Assembly: GCA_963969595.1 (NCBI GenBank) | Contig: OZ018416.1 | Coordinates: 8,076,065 to 8,140,064, forward strand | DNA from: Neckera pumila | Taxonomy: Eukaryota > Streptophyta > Bryopsida > Hypnales > Neckeraceae | DNA length: 64,000 nt | Direction: 5' to 3' | Shown here: positions 47,130 through 59,500 of the stretch, in pieces | Layout of the letters: each line of letters begins with the position of its first letter | Numbering within the stretch: the first letter of the stretch is position 1 | Made by a program: the position numbers and the translations under genes | Notes under the pieces: model-generated | Database searches by the model: none | What the model saw: the letters and a program-made list of their open reading frames with translations, nothing else | Told to the model about the DNA's origin: nothing

Positions 47130-47890
47130 TATAAAATTCAATAACTTTCATACTATAGGCCCAAACGCCACGAAACAAGGCCCGTGCACCCTTCCTTTCC
47201 AAGGGCTTTTAGATATGCTAAACCTGACCAACGGACACATGGTCTAAGAGATTTCACCGTAACAAACAAACAAACAAAACAAAACAAATAGCCTCAGTTA
47301 AGGTAATGGACTATTGTAGCCCTATATCTTTGCTATAGTATATATAATAAAATATATAATATATAATAAAAGTAATTTTCTAACTTTTTAATCCATAAAA
47401 ATCCAAATTTCAATATCTTTTCTTCCGAAAGTCAAAACCCCATGAAACAAAAATCACACCCTCTCCTTGCAAAGTGGTTTCCGATGATACCATGAATGCA
47501 ACTAAGTGGCACACAATCCAAAAGATACATAATTTAAGATAATTTAAGATTTAGAAAATAATTCAAAATCCATTGCTTTCACATCATAGGTCAAAATGCC
47601 ATAAAACAAAGTCCATGCACCCCTCTTTGCAAAGAGCTTTCTAACAATATCAAGAACTCAACTGATTGACGCATGGTCCAAAAGATCTATAGTTTAAAAT
47701 CCAAAAATAACTCAAAAATCTATAACTTTCACATCATAGGTTCAAACACCACAAAACAAAGTTCATGCACCCCTCCTTGCAAAGAGCTTTCTAATGCCAG
47801 CAAGAACGCAACCAACTAATGCACAAAACAAAGCCCGTGCACCCCTCCTCACAGAGAGCTTTTTGACGATACCAAGAACCATGAATGTGA
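47130..47890 (+). repeat. Satellite-like tandem repeat, about 150-bp unit
   Basis: The motif string ATAACTTTCACATCATAGG ... CCACGAAACAAAGTCC ... GCACCCCTCCTTGC ... AAAGAGCTTTCTAAC recurs near 47140, 47410, 47570, 47720 and 47820, with a detached copy near 48715. Copies are diverged and spacing is irregular (about 100-270 bp), so the array is old or has been rearranged. Confidence 0.6.
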
Positions 47891-49669
47891 CCGATTAATG
47901 GGTGATTGCAAGAAACACTTGTCCTATTTCTTTTCCCCTTGTCTTCAGACGGGTGTTTTTTTGCTCATACATTTTGCACCATTTGTTTGTTTAGTGTGAA
48001 TTTTGGATTGAAAATACATGTGGTAATTTTAGACATTGAGTATTTTTTTCAAGTTTTAAAAATTAGTTTACTATTTTTAACCTGCCTTCGATTGGGTGTC
48101 TACCTTGGATATTTTGGGGGTTTCAAGTCCTATTTAACACCCAAAAATGCAAACTCGAAGCCACAAATTGGATGTATTAGAGGCCTACTAATATTACAAA
48201 GATTGACAATGAGTTTTTATGAAAATAGCAACATGTCGGTTGCGCATAGGGGGCCAAAGTGACCTTCTTTAAGCAAAGGCAATGAGGAGGGAAAAAATTT
48301 TCTACAAGAATTCTTTGATGCAATTCGAGCCCAATCTTTTCTAGCAAAATAGCTTTTTTATAGAAATTATCAAAGTTTTTTTTTAATTACTAAAAATGAA
48401 AAGGTCCACAACCCCCTTTTTTGCTATTTTTTGCTCTCAGTGGCTTTTGTAGTATTCCGCAATAGTCTATAGTACTGCATAGTACATAATCAATGGTTTA
48501 GATTTGCAAGCGCCCTGAATCGATAGTTTAAATCTGCAGGGGCACTATTGACACACAATATTGTCAGTATTGCATATTACTACTAAGTCATATGGCCAAA
48601 AACCGCATTTTTGAGCCAAAAACGTGAAGTATTTCTTGCAATCACCCTAATGCACAGTCCAGAAGCTACAAAATTTAGCATAATTTAGCACAATTTTAAG
48701 TCCAAAAATAACTCAAAAATCTATAACTTTCACACTTTAATCCAAATGTTACGAAACAAAGTCTAAACACCACTCCTTGCAAAGAGCTTTTTGACGGTAC
48801 CAGAAACATGAATGGAGATGCACGGTCCAGGAGATCTCACCGTAACAAATAAACAAATAAAGTACCTAAATATAGTTAAAGGACCATGCTAACTTTATGT
48901 ATGGATGATTGGTATAGGTGTGATTACCCTTGAACGACGGGCCGGTCACCGTGGAAATCCTCTATTTTGTCACCGTGTGACATCATCTACATTAAAAAAT
49001 TCAAAAGTATCTATTGGAAGTCAAGCTACTATAGAAGATCTCCCCTTTTCACAACAAATTGGGAGGATGAATAAGCACACTTCTGTCCTATTCAGTTTGA
49101 TTCTCTGTCATCCATCAGCCATAGAATGGCCTACTCGACGTTCAAGGGTTAAAGGAGTTTCGATTATTATTTTTAGTAAAATTTCAAAAGTAACCTTGCT
49201 ATCTTTAGTTCAAGCGCTTAAAAGTTAACACTATAATATACACCAATGATGAAAATTCCAGAATTAATCACATCAAAACCCAACATGATTTATATTTGAT
49301 ATGAATACATTTCACTTTTTCTTCAAAAGATCATGGTAATGTAAGCACACCATTAAAATTCATGATACTATTGGACTCAAAATACTCATTGAGTTGAAAA
49401 ATCAGTCCATATGTGTTGCTGCAAGACAATCACCCTTTCGAGATCGTCTGCCTCAAGGAAACATAAACAGCATCGTAGTCCTTTTACCAAGAAAAACTAT
49501 TATTGTAATACATTAAAGACTTCTCTCCACTACGGTGATAAATGGCATCCTGTGTGCATAACAAAATTCAACCATGATACAAAGAATGGAAAAAAAAAAC
49601 GGCGCTCAATTCTAAATTTCACTTAGTTGGCTCGTTCCGGCAAAAATTCTAGATAGATACACGTATTGA
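47891..49669. other. Intergenic DNA 3' of HCF136
   Basis: It contains the detached tandem-repeat copy (about 48710-48850) and the dispersed repeat shared with 4250-4440. The frame at 47906-48262 has no supporting homology that I recognise. The last few hundred bases may be the HCF136 3' untranslated region. Confidence 0.45.
48940..49150 (+). repeat. Dispersed repeat, counterpart of 4250-4440
   Basis: ATTGGAAGTCAAGCTACT, CTCCCCTTTTCACAAC and TTCTCTGTCATCCATC parallel the copy near 4.3 kb in the same order and orientation. Confidence 0.45.
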
Positions 49670-52600
49670 TCAGCCAAGATACCGCAGAAGTACGCCGTCA
49701 TTGCCCAGCACGAAACCTTTGTTGTCAATGAACCTACAACACCAAAGTTTGCTCTTTCAGTATGATATACTTCAATATTAACCTCTGATTGCCCACAAAA
49801 ATGGCTGCATCCTTACCTAGAGTTGAAATAAATCATGCAAGAAGCTTCAAAAAAGGTAATCAATAGAAATCATGCTCTACATTTTCGAACGATAGAAATC
49901 AATGTTCCGAAAGTTACTGTAATCACGATAATCAACTATTAGCTTCCAAATGGAATTCCTCTCTTTTAGAATGAGGTAAAGAATTACAAACTACTTGGCA
50001 AATATTAGTTGACACGAGGAAAAATCAGGTGGTGTCGTAACTCACTCATTATTTATTAACTCACGTCATCTCTATTAACTTGTTCCCACCCACATTACTA
50101 AGGAAATAATTGAAGAAACTTGCTTCACATCTATGGTATATAAAAAAACAGTGGGTCGGAGACGAAGAGGACATACTTTACAGCGTATAAGTTGGCCGCA
50201 ATTTGGTCAGCAACTCTGTCCCGGGCCCATGACTTTCCTCCATCTGTGGTCCTCAAGAGGATGCCACTGCCTCCGGCAGCCCAGGCCTCATCCTGCAGAG
50301 GAATCCATTATTCAAGTGAGATAAAAGGTAGCAGGTCAAGGACACTGCGATTTCTTCTTTGAAGGTGTCGTAAAAAGACTGAGAGAATTAAAAGTCAACA
50401 TCAGGAAACATGATCTGTTCAATTGCTAATTAAGAGTCAACATATAACGATATACAAATCAAAACAAAGCCACGAGATTTACCTTTGACCGATAACCAAC
50501 GTCCAAAATGCCAAACCCTCTGCTGGGAATTTTCTGCTCATCAAAACTCTCGGTCACCTGTAAGAGAATCACCGACTTAGAAGGACGATTGGTACACATC
50601 TGGAATTATAGATTGCCAACACAATATTATTCAACAAGGAAAAAGGATCCCCTTAAGCTGGAGGCAGAATATTCCACGATGGTCAGACTCGAAAAAATTG
50701 ACTGACAGGTAAATTGCAGAAATACACCAGCTTCGTGCAGTCAAGGGCCACAGCAGACAAGTATCTTCCAAGAAGGAGCATCTGACAGGGAAGCGCAAAT
50801 GATCTTCTTGACTAGTTAATTTCTTCATGTCACTGAATAAATTAAAGTTTTTACTACATGCACCGCAAAGACAACTTGCTACTATTGCTTTCTAACGTTA
50901 TAAAGCTTGTTCAGTGCAGATGAAAGTATAAACATAATAAGATGATTCGTTTTCTGATAGATATTAAATAAGGAAGCGCCAACTTGTGAATCTATTTAAA
51001 GTGAAATCGCTCAATTGCGTGGCGCTCAATTGCTTTTATTACATGACCTACAAATCTACCCGAACGTCATCGCATTAGGTGAGATATGCTTACACCAATG
51101 CCTCTGCCGAGGAAAAGTCCACCACCACGAACGAGCAACCACAAGCCACCATCTGCTCTCCATCCCATATTCTGAATACGGCGAGCAGCCGCACGATTGT
51201 GTGGTTGCCAGTAAGGCTGCAACAGTGACAATAAAACTCACGAATAAATGCATGTCGAAGGTGCCACGTCCTTTCCAAATTACCTAGTGCACTCGTAAAA
51301 GACCAAGGATTCATGGTTTTTGATCAGTTCCATGGATCATATTGAGAAAGAAAGAAAGAAGGAGCCGAATTTTCTGTCACCAGAATCAGAGAAGAACATT
51401 GCATGTGTTGGTAACACGACATATAAAATTGGACAAAATCAAGCCTCCTTATAACATACTCGAAACTGCAAATAAACATGAGACCCAATTTGCGCTTCTT
51501 GGTCCTTTACAGGTGAATGCAACGGAAAGGTAAACTACCAAGCATGCCACGTACCACTAGTCAAATGCACTACATGTTGATTTTTTAAAATATATAAAAT
51601 TCAAAATATAAAATAAAAGCAGAGTTTGTACCTGTCCAGGCTCCCAAGTCAGGAAAAAGTTTCCACGGCTCACAACAGCTACGTAATCACCAGCTGGTGA
51701 TCGGTTCACCGTGTTGAGAGTGCCGGTGTAGTAACTAGCTCCACTGATTCCACTTGACACAGTTCTGCAGCCAGAACAGGGACTCTTAACAAACATTCTT
51801 GAGTAAAGGCTCAAAAATACTACAACCCTTTCCCTACTTTCAAATCCTTTCCATGCCATATAAACTTGTCCATTCCTGGGAAAAATACATATCCTCCTCA
51901 TCTCACTCTGGCTAATCAATGCTACAGTACAAGCACATCCTGAAATCTCACATTGAGAAACTCTCACTCCACCTATCAGAATCTTACCTATTCAATGTGG
52001 CTGAAACAGTTTCTTCCACAGCAGCCTTCCAATTGTACCCTCTGTTAGAGGTAACGTAAATGGCACCCTCGTCGGTCACCATTTCTGCACTCTGCGGTCC
52101 TGTGCCCCTAATCACAACCTGCATTGCACAGACCCATAGTCAGAGAAACACATCCACCCATAGACTTGAAACTGCACAGCTTTTCAGGGAGGAAATGTGT
52201 GCACGGCAGACCTGTAGTAATAAATTTAGAACCTTTTAAATCATTAGAGCGAACATTCTGAATACCGCTACTTTTACAGGAAAATACACATTATAGTCTT
52301 GAAATGACAGTAATTTGACAGAAATTTTGTACACTACTACTGGAAACTACACAATGGAAGTCGAGAGCTGACAGTCATTTGCAATAGTCACAGTACAGGT
52401 AGGGTGAGGAATTACAGGATTTCCAGGGAGGCGAATACTCAAGGGAACACGCTCCCAGTTCTCGCCGCCATCACTGGTGTGGAGAAGAATGGCAGGCTTA
52501 CCAATAATCCATCCCTCCTGACCTTGAAAGCTGATGCTGTTGAACCTGCAAGAGTCCTCAGACGATGTCAAAATGTGCCTTTGTCCACCACCACATTCAA

Positions 52601-54012
52601 ATCTCTTCAATAGTCAATGGAAAGATTCTCAAACCCTGGAACGTATGAAATGCTATGAAAATACTGTATTCTGTACCTGTAATTGAAATCTTCGTCTTCA
52701 GCAGATGGGATGCTGCGTGCATTCCATGAAAGACCTCCATCCTTGGTTTCCAATAACGTCTGACGTGTCCCTAACAAGAACCCTGCCAAAAGAAGAAACA
52801 AATTTTCTAGGTTAAATCAATCAGAAAACCGACCAGACAGCACACTAATCACACATCTCCTAATGTGGTTGAACCTCTCGCATTCGCCAACAAGAAGATA
52901 CACAAAAATTTACCATTCTAATAACCTAAACTATGCTCGAGAGCAATTCAGGTTGGCACTGCCAAAAATTCAAATAAATCAGAACCCGCAAACAAAGTCC
53001 CTGCAAACAGCCCTATTCATAAATGTACAAACAATACCCTCACACCACTTCGTAATGTAAGCTACTGTAGGAGACCCTATTTAAGCCACAATTCAAAAAA
53101 CCACCCAATCAGAACAGCACATTTTAGACTTCTAAATGTACTCTATCCAAATGTACTCTAGGGCCACTATGTATCAGTAGCGCACATTTTAAAGATTCCA
53201 AATGTACTCTAGTGCTCCTGATGACATATAGTGGCGCAAATAGGGTCTCCAACCTTAACCCCTAGCTGAAAATCCAACTCCACGGACAAGAAAGTACGGA
53301 CGCATTACGTAATTGAGACATTGTATGCAATCTCGGAGGAGCCTTTACTGCATTTCATCGTATTTTCCTTGTCTCTATCAAACCTACGAGAGACTCTTCC
53401 CAAGAAAAAAAATCTCAACGGCAGTATCATGAATTCATACCTTTATAATGTGAAATTCCTCATCATGCCACGCAACAAGTGAAAAAATTCCATACCCCAA
53501 TGCTGTAAACTCCCATGAGGCATAAATTTCATAGAATTAAACCAGAATTGAACCAAAATTGGTCCCGAATTGAAACAGAATTGCACCAAAATTCAGCGGC
53601 GAAAGGGGTACAAACCTCTGTTTGGCTGCTCCGGCACAAACGCCATATCCAGAAGCACAACCCCCGGGTTCACGGGAAGCTTCACTTGTTCCCAACTGGA
53701 GATCGTCTCTTCCGCCAGCGCCACATTCTCGTTCGCCAACAATCCCGCAAACGGCAACGTCGTCGTCGCAGCCAACACACCCCGTCTGCTCACCACGACT
53801 TCGTCTTCCTCGTCGAAATTCTCCGTCGTCTCCGCCACCACGGGCGTCCTCGTCCCCACACACTTCGTCAATTGGCAAAATCCGACCTTCTTCACTTGCA
53901 GTCCACAGAAGCTCGAAATGGACGATACGCGTGAAGAAGACGTAGATGGCGCCCGTAGTGTTTGCGGATGTGAGCTCAGAAGCGACAAGCCCTGCGTCCC
54001 CAGGACCGCCAT
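49670..54012 (-). CDS. HCF136: HCF136, photosystem II stability/assembly factor (thylakoid lumen)
   Basis: Nine exons on the minus strand: 54012-53616, 52782-52677, 52545-52416, 52118-51988, 51764-51632, 51216-51094, 50557-50483, 50292-50177 and 49733-49670, giving about 424 residues (Arabidopsis 403). HCF136 (YCF48 in cyanobacteria) is a seven-bladed propeller that helps assemble the PSII reaction centre. A bipartite presequence is visible: a Ser-rich transit region, then a Tat signal [18 protein letters not shown] with the RR pair at 76-77 and a likely cut after ALA at residue 100. Mature landmarks are [129 protein letters not shown] and [11 protein letters not shown] at the end. No in-frame ATG lies upstream of 54012. 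Confidence 0.95.
53070..53250. mobile_element. 181-bp MITE in HCF136 intron 1
   Basis: GGAGACCCTATTTAAGCCAC (53070-53089) is inverse to GTGGCGCAAATAGGGTCTCC (53231-53250) at 18 of 20 positions. The interior repeats AAATGTACTCTA three times. Non-coding. No clear target duplication is visible. Confidence 0.6.
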
Positions 54013-54159
54013 TGGTGCTAATAAATTCAAAGTGGTAATAAGAAAATTGGGAACGGTTGTGACCCAATTCAGCAATATGGGGAGTCTGTGTGAGATTCGG
54101 CAATGCTGGTGGTCGCCAAGGTTGTTGCGGAGCTTCGTTCTCCTGGCTATGGTGGACGC

Positions 54160-54200
54160 GGGGATAGGGATGGGAATGGGGATGGGGGTGGGTCGGGGAC
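54160..54200 (+). promoter_or_regulatory. G-quadruplex-prone tract upstream of HCF136
   Basis: Six or more runs of three to five G separated by 1-4 bases (GGGGATAGGGATGGGAATGG and onward) lie on the HCF136 template strand, about 150-190 bp before its start codon. They meet the usual sequence rule for a G-quadruplex. A regulatory role is inference. Confidence 0.4.
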
Positions 54201-54343
54201 GGTGATCGGGGTGGATCCTTATCCACACGGGAATAGGAGGTGCTGTTGGCCGCGTTCTCCACGTCCACGGTGGTGGGGTCGCCTCCACAGATTGGCGTAT
54301 GCTTTGCAGATTTGGCGACACTCGTTTGATCGGAGGGCTTCAA

Positions 54344-56102
54344 AAATTAGCCGAGGGGACGGTCAGATTAGGCCGGGAGGGTTTGGTAGTGGAGTGATAG
54401 TGTAAAAAGTGGTCTTGCTTTAGGGTGAGGTGGATCTTCCAAAACCTAAAGGAGAAATTCAATTTTGAAAATCACTTGTTGGAACTTGAAATCCCGTATT
54501 GTACACTTGAAATGATTCATGTCTAAAAGATTCATCTATATTTCACAAGAAAGTGCCAAAAAATATTGATATTGGAAATGAAAACAGACCTCAAATTTAC
54601 TTTTGAGAAGACTCAAAACGTATTGAAATTGGAATGAAAATAAGCCTCCAATTTACTTTTGAGAGGAAATTCCATGATTGCTTGCTAAATAAAACTCCAT
54701 ATAATTTCTAAAGGAACACTTTATATGCTCACACTTGAAGATAAAAAGTTCCTTGGGATATTTTTGGGTGTAACTTTTGAATTGTTTAATGATTATAAGC
54801 CTTTAAGTTGAGCAAGAAATTACATGTTGACACCAAATTTAATGAAAATCCGACCAAATTTGCATCCGTAGTAATCTACCTCAAATTGATATATAGGCTG
54901 AGATTCTAATTTTGTTCTTTAGCAAAATTAATAGTACTTTTTCTAATATCCCATGTTCTTTTTTTAGTCCAAATTTTATTAAACAAATGTAACTTGTCCT
55001 ATGAGGTAAGCATAGTCAAATCAATAAAACAAAAAAATTGACAATATGCATGAGAATTCTACATGTACGTACATCAAATGTGCTAAAACAATTATAGTAG
55101 TAGTAGTAGGTGCGCTGTTGGATTAGGTTTGTTTATCTTGTAAGAATTTTTTTGAACAAATATAACAACCTTGAGTAAGGAGAGTAAGATATTAATTATT
55201 TTTTTCAATCAACAATAATAATCCCAAATGTGCTTATTATAATCCAGGTTGGAAGAAACATTTTCAATGAACGTGTATTTATACTTGGTATGAAAAGTAG
55301 TGTTAGCAAGGATTATCTAATGTATGAGCACCTATTTCAATATTGTGTAGATATTGACCTCCTACTACCAATTCTTGGTGCTTTCCTGAAATGAACTTCC
55401 AAAGTGAATATCTATCTATTTTTGGACCAAAGAACTCTATTTCTACTTCAAGAAGTCTTCTTTTCTACTTGCAAAGAATTTACCATGATTATTCTTTTGT
55501 CCAAATACCAAACAATTCTTAAAATTTTCAAGAATGCCTAATGATTTTTATACCAGAATTAGGAGTTTTTGGTGCGATATTTCTACATTTCAGACAGATT
55601 TATCATTTATCTTATACAATTATCTGGCAACCCCAAACAACTAATTCATAGCCTAAGATCCAGAGCAGCAGAACCTCTGCTACATTTAGCCACGGTTTGG
55701 GAACACCGCTAACTTATTACAGCTTCTACGTCCTAGCGTTTCGTTCCTTTTGCAAGCAACGTGAAGACGAAGCCCAATCGCCAGGCTAGGCTGCCTCGCA
55801 GTTTTGTTTGATGCAACATAAACAACTTCGGGGTGAAGAAAACATTTCACAGTCCCCCGCAAGCAATTCTGCAATTGCACGAGACTTAAGTTAGACCTTC
55901 TTTCATTCCTCAACAATAGTCACAAACGCTGTCTCAATTCCTTTATTTATTCTGTGGACCAGATTCAAACAGGGTGAGAGTGATGAGCAAGTGAGCAAGT
56001 TTGCAATTCAAATCTAACTTTCGCATTCTCTCCACTCCAGTTGCCACTAGTTTCGCATCGCTAATGTGCAGCAGTGGACGACTCTTCTGTTGATATCACA
56101 CC
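54344..56102. other. Intergenic region between divergent HCF136 and PPR-SMR genes
   Basis: AT-rich spacer. A 57-bp direct duplication (AATTTACTTTTGAGA at about 54596 and 54650) and a short (TAG)n run near 55095 are the only repeats I see. A GC-richer patch at about 55680-55920 may be promoter or leader DNA; no gene is recognised in it. Confidence 0.45.
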
Positions 56103-56222
56103 TCAATTTAGTGGGTATGGTCTTATTAGGGAGTTTTGCTACTTCAATTTAGTGGGTATAGTATGGTCATATTAGGATTTTTTTGCTACTTCAATTTTGT
56201 GGGTATGGTCAGGTTTTGCTAC
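56103..56222 (+). repeat. Three-copy tandem repeat in the PPR-SMR promoter or leader
   Basis: TCAATTTAGTGGGTATGGTC ... ATTAGG ... TTTTGCTAC occurs three times with a spacing of about 45-55 bp, ending roughly 290 bp before the start codon. Confidence 0.75.
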
Positions 56223-56508
56223 CACAATTCGGTGGAGAGAGAAGCGTAACTGCATCCTGGATTGAAGAAATGGTTTGTAGTTTGTGAAGGTGAAATTTTG
56301 AGAGTTCGAAGTGGAATGGTTGTGGTTTCGGATATGGGAGGAGAATTCGAATGGTAGCAGTACGAATTTCTGGTACAATTAGGGTTGAATTCGGAAGCTG
56401 CAATGCGTGAATCTTGAGCTCGGGTTTCGGGTTTATGGACATGGATTGTGGAGACTTGCATTGCGTTATGGGGATTTGTGTGAATTGAAAAGAGCTGGAG
56501 AGGTTACC

Positions 56509-59500
56509 ATGGCAGGGTCGACTTGTTTCCATTCCAGTTCGCTTGTGCAAGGGGATTGCCGATTCTCGCCATCAGGGTTTTGGGGAACAGAGGTGGCAGG
56601 GTTTAGGGGTGCGAGCAATGGAAGCTACAGGTCGCGTTTGAGGATTAGGAAGAATCGGGAGGCAGTGGGGTTTACGTGTATTAGTGAATTTGATGGTGCA
56701 ACCAATGTTAGGGTTGCGAGGGCGCGCGCCGTGGAGTCTTTGGAAACGACTTCATCAGGTATGGTTGCTGCTGTTTATTGGAAACCCTAGTTGCGGTGCT
56801 TCCCATAAACTGTGCTCGGAAGAATCCGACCTATGATGAGAATTGGTCTTGAATTTTTTGTGTGTTGGCAAGAGGAAATGGAGCCCTATGCAAGTCGTTT
56901 TGTATTTTTTGGAGGTTTATTGAATTAGTTATGAATTTTCAAAGTACACTATGGTGTGTATCCAAAATCCATATTCTCTGCTTGTTCTGAGCTCCGTAGA
57001 AGCCTTGCATGGGAAGGTTAAAACGTGCTCACTTTCTATGAATGGAATCTTAGCATTGGTGACAGTTTTGCTTGTTTGCTACTTGAATAGGCATTGAGTG
57101 TACTTATAGATGTGTAGTTGAAGGAACTAGGTGGAATTGAGGCATCTACCTTAGACTTTGAATTGGAACATTCACATGTGATGTGTTGACAGATTCAAGT
57201 TATGATGATACACTGCCTGCAGTGACATCCAAGGAAGATAGAATCAGTCCAAAGAATCTAAACGGGAAAGCAGTGTCACGGAATGTACAAAAAATGGGTG
57301 AAGGCAAGGCCACAGAAGAAGAGCTCATGAGGTCCAGAGAGGTCGATACCTCTGCTAGTCCAGATGCATCCAGTACGTGATCTTGTCTTCTTTCGTTATT
57401 CCTCTCTAATAGACGGAGCAAGACTTTTTTTTTTCTTTCTCTGGTATGTTTATTACTTTTTAAAGTAAGGCAGTGGATACTATTTGCGTCACTTCTAGCA
57501 TTTCAACCAATATTTAGGAGTGTGCTTTCATTGGGAAATCAGTGTAGAGCTCACTGGAGAGACCACTTTGTGAGCTATAGCCAAATCTGAATCTCTCTAG
57601 TATCTGGTTTTATCGGTTTTAGGACCCTCTGCCTTATCTGATCATGTTCATGTTTGGATTTGTGTCGGATTAGGAAATTCGAATGAGGATAATTTGCCCG
57701 AGAATCGTACAGGAGAAGACGTCAAGCTCACGCTTCAAAGAGTACTAGAAGCTCGTGCTCTTATGGCAAGGAAGCTGGAGAATGACCAAAAGGAAGCTAT
57801 CTCTTCAACCACTTTAGAGAGGGTTCAAGAGGACGTTAATGCAAAGAACACAATTAATATGGCACGGGAGGTCTTGGCAGGGTATAGGAAAGGGTTAGTC
57901 GAGAATGGGCGAGGAGTATCAGAAGAGACCAAAGCGGATAATGGGAATGGTGTACAAGTTTGGGGAGCAAGCCTGATACGCAGTGGCCTTCCGAAACCAT
58001 TGACTGCGAAAGGGAGTCTGTGGAGACGAGACCTTGGGACTGTTCATGATTTGCACGGCTTGACTGAGCAACCTGATAGTGTGCGGAAGGTTTGTACCCT
58101 TATTCGAATGCTTTTCGACTTCGTGTGATTTTTTCATCTCTAAAGGAACAAGGATTCATGTTTTGAAAACGATCAATTCGATTGATTGTACTGTCAAAGA
58201 TACAATTCAGATGTAAACAAATTTTGTATCATCAGGATCTTTGAAGAACATTGCATGAGTAGGAAAAAAATTGATACTGGGAAGAAAAGTCTAATGATAT
58301 CGTCATATTATGTCGAACTCTACCTAGACTCATGGTGGTATGAGATAGGGGAGAAACGTTATGTGTACAAAACTCCTACTAATGATAACGAAGGAGTAGT
58401 CTTTAGGATGATAATGAATGCAGAGAAGCTGAGTAGCTATAGAGTAAGCGTAAAGACAATAAGAGACAATGTTCTAGATTTTCCAGAAGATTACAAGAAT
58501 ATACAAGTACTTATGCCTCCAGAGTTCCTTTGCATAATATATATCTCTGTGCAAAAGCAGTGATATCTCTATACAAACGAGATATCGGTATGTTTATGTT
58601 TAACATAGTCAAATTTACGATATTCCCTATACAGGCTTGACTTACTCAAATACTACTAAAAGAATATGAGTGCTTCTTGGTTCTTTTGCGGTCGACTGCT
58701 GGATTCCTTGTTCGAATAGCATCGTTTGCGCTCTATAAATGCAGACTTCCGTTACTGATGAATTCTGGGTTCAGGTCGTGGAAGCATTATCAGGATTGCG
58801 TAGCCACGGCAGTGTTATCAGCACCATGAACGGTTTCGTGGGGCAAGTGACCGTGTCAGACCTACATCAAGTAGTATATGTGCTTGGAGTCATGAAGGAG
58901 TGGCTCACTGCATTGCAGGTCTACACTTCACATTGCAAATTTCTGTATTACCCTTAACGGCGTTTATGATTCTTGTGAAGCTTGAGAAGTCTTTGCCAAT
59001 AGTTGGAACGAGAGGTGTCATATGATGTTGGTTTGCATGTTTCCCTTTCAAGTTGTACCTTGACTATGCTAGAGTTTCTGCTAGAAGTTTTTGGTTCGTC
59101 TTACCGTTGGGTCATGCATCTTCATCGAGATTTGATGCAGCTTCTGTATTCAGGTGTTTCAATGGATGCAAATAATACCACATTATAAACCCGATGAGTT
59201 GGTATATCGAACTATAATCAACGTTTTGGTGAATGCTCGAAGGATGAACGTTGCAGAAACAGTTTTTGAGGAATTTGTAAAGAGTGACTTGGCACCAAGC
59301 CACGATGATTATGTTATCCTCATGTCTGGCTATACGAAGTGCGGCAGCTTACAAAGAGGTGCCAACGTACTACAAAAGATGCGAGACGCTGGCATTCGCC
59401 CTGTGGTCTCAGCTTACAATGTATTGCTTGATGGATGCAACAGGTCAATCAGAGGTCACTCTCTGTACTTCTTCTCTTCCTATTTTAGTGAACGTGCTGG

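Noticed and set aside
47130..47890. CRISPR-like regularly spaced repeats
   Set aside because: Repeats are diverged, unevenly spaced and lie in eukaryotic DNA; they are ordinary tandem repeats.
53515..54205. Long plus-strand frames opposite HCF136 exon 1
   Set aside because: Shadows of the GC-rich, Ser-rich first exon; the minus-strand frame carries the transit and Tat signals and splices into a complete HCF136.
59444..59454. Alternative exon 5 donor at 59444 in the PPR-SMR gene
   Set aside because: Using it puts exon 6 in a frame with an early stop; the donor at 59455 keeps the PPR motif and the frame intact.
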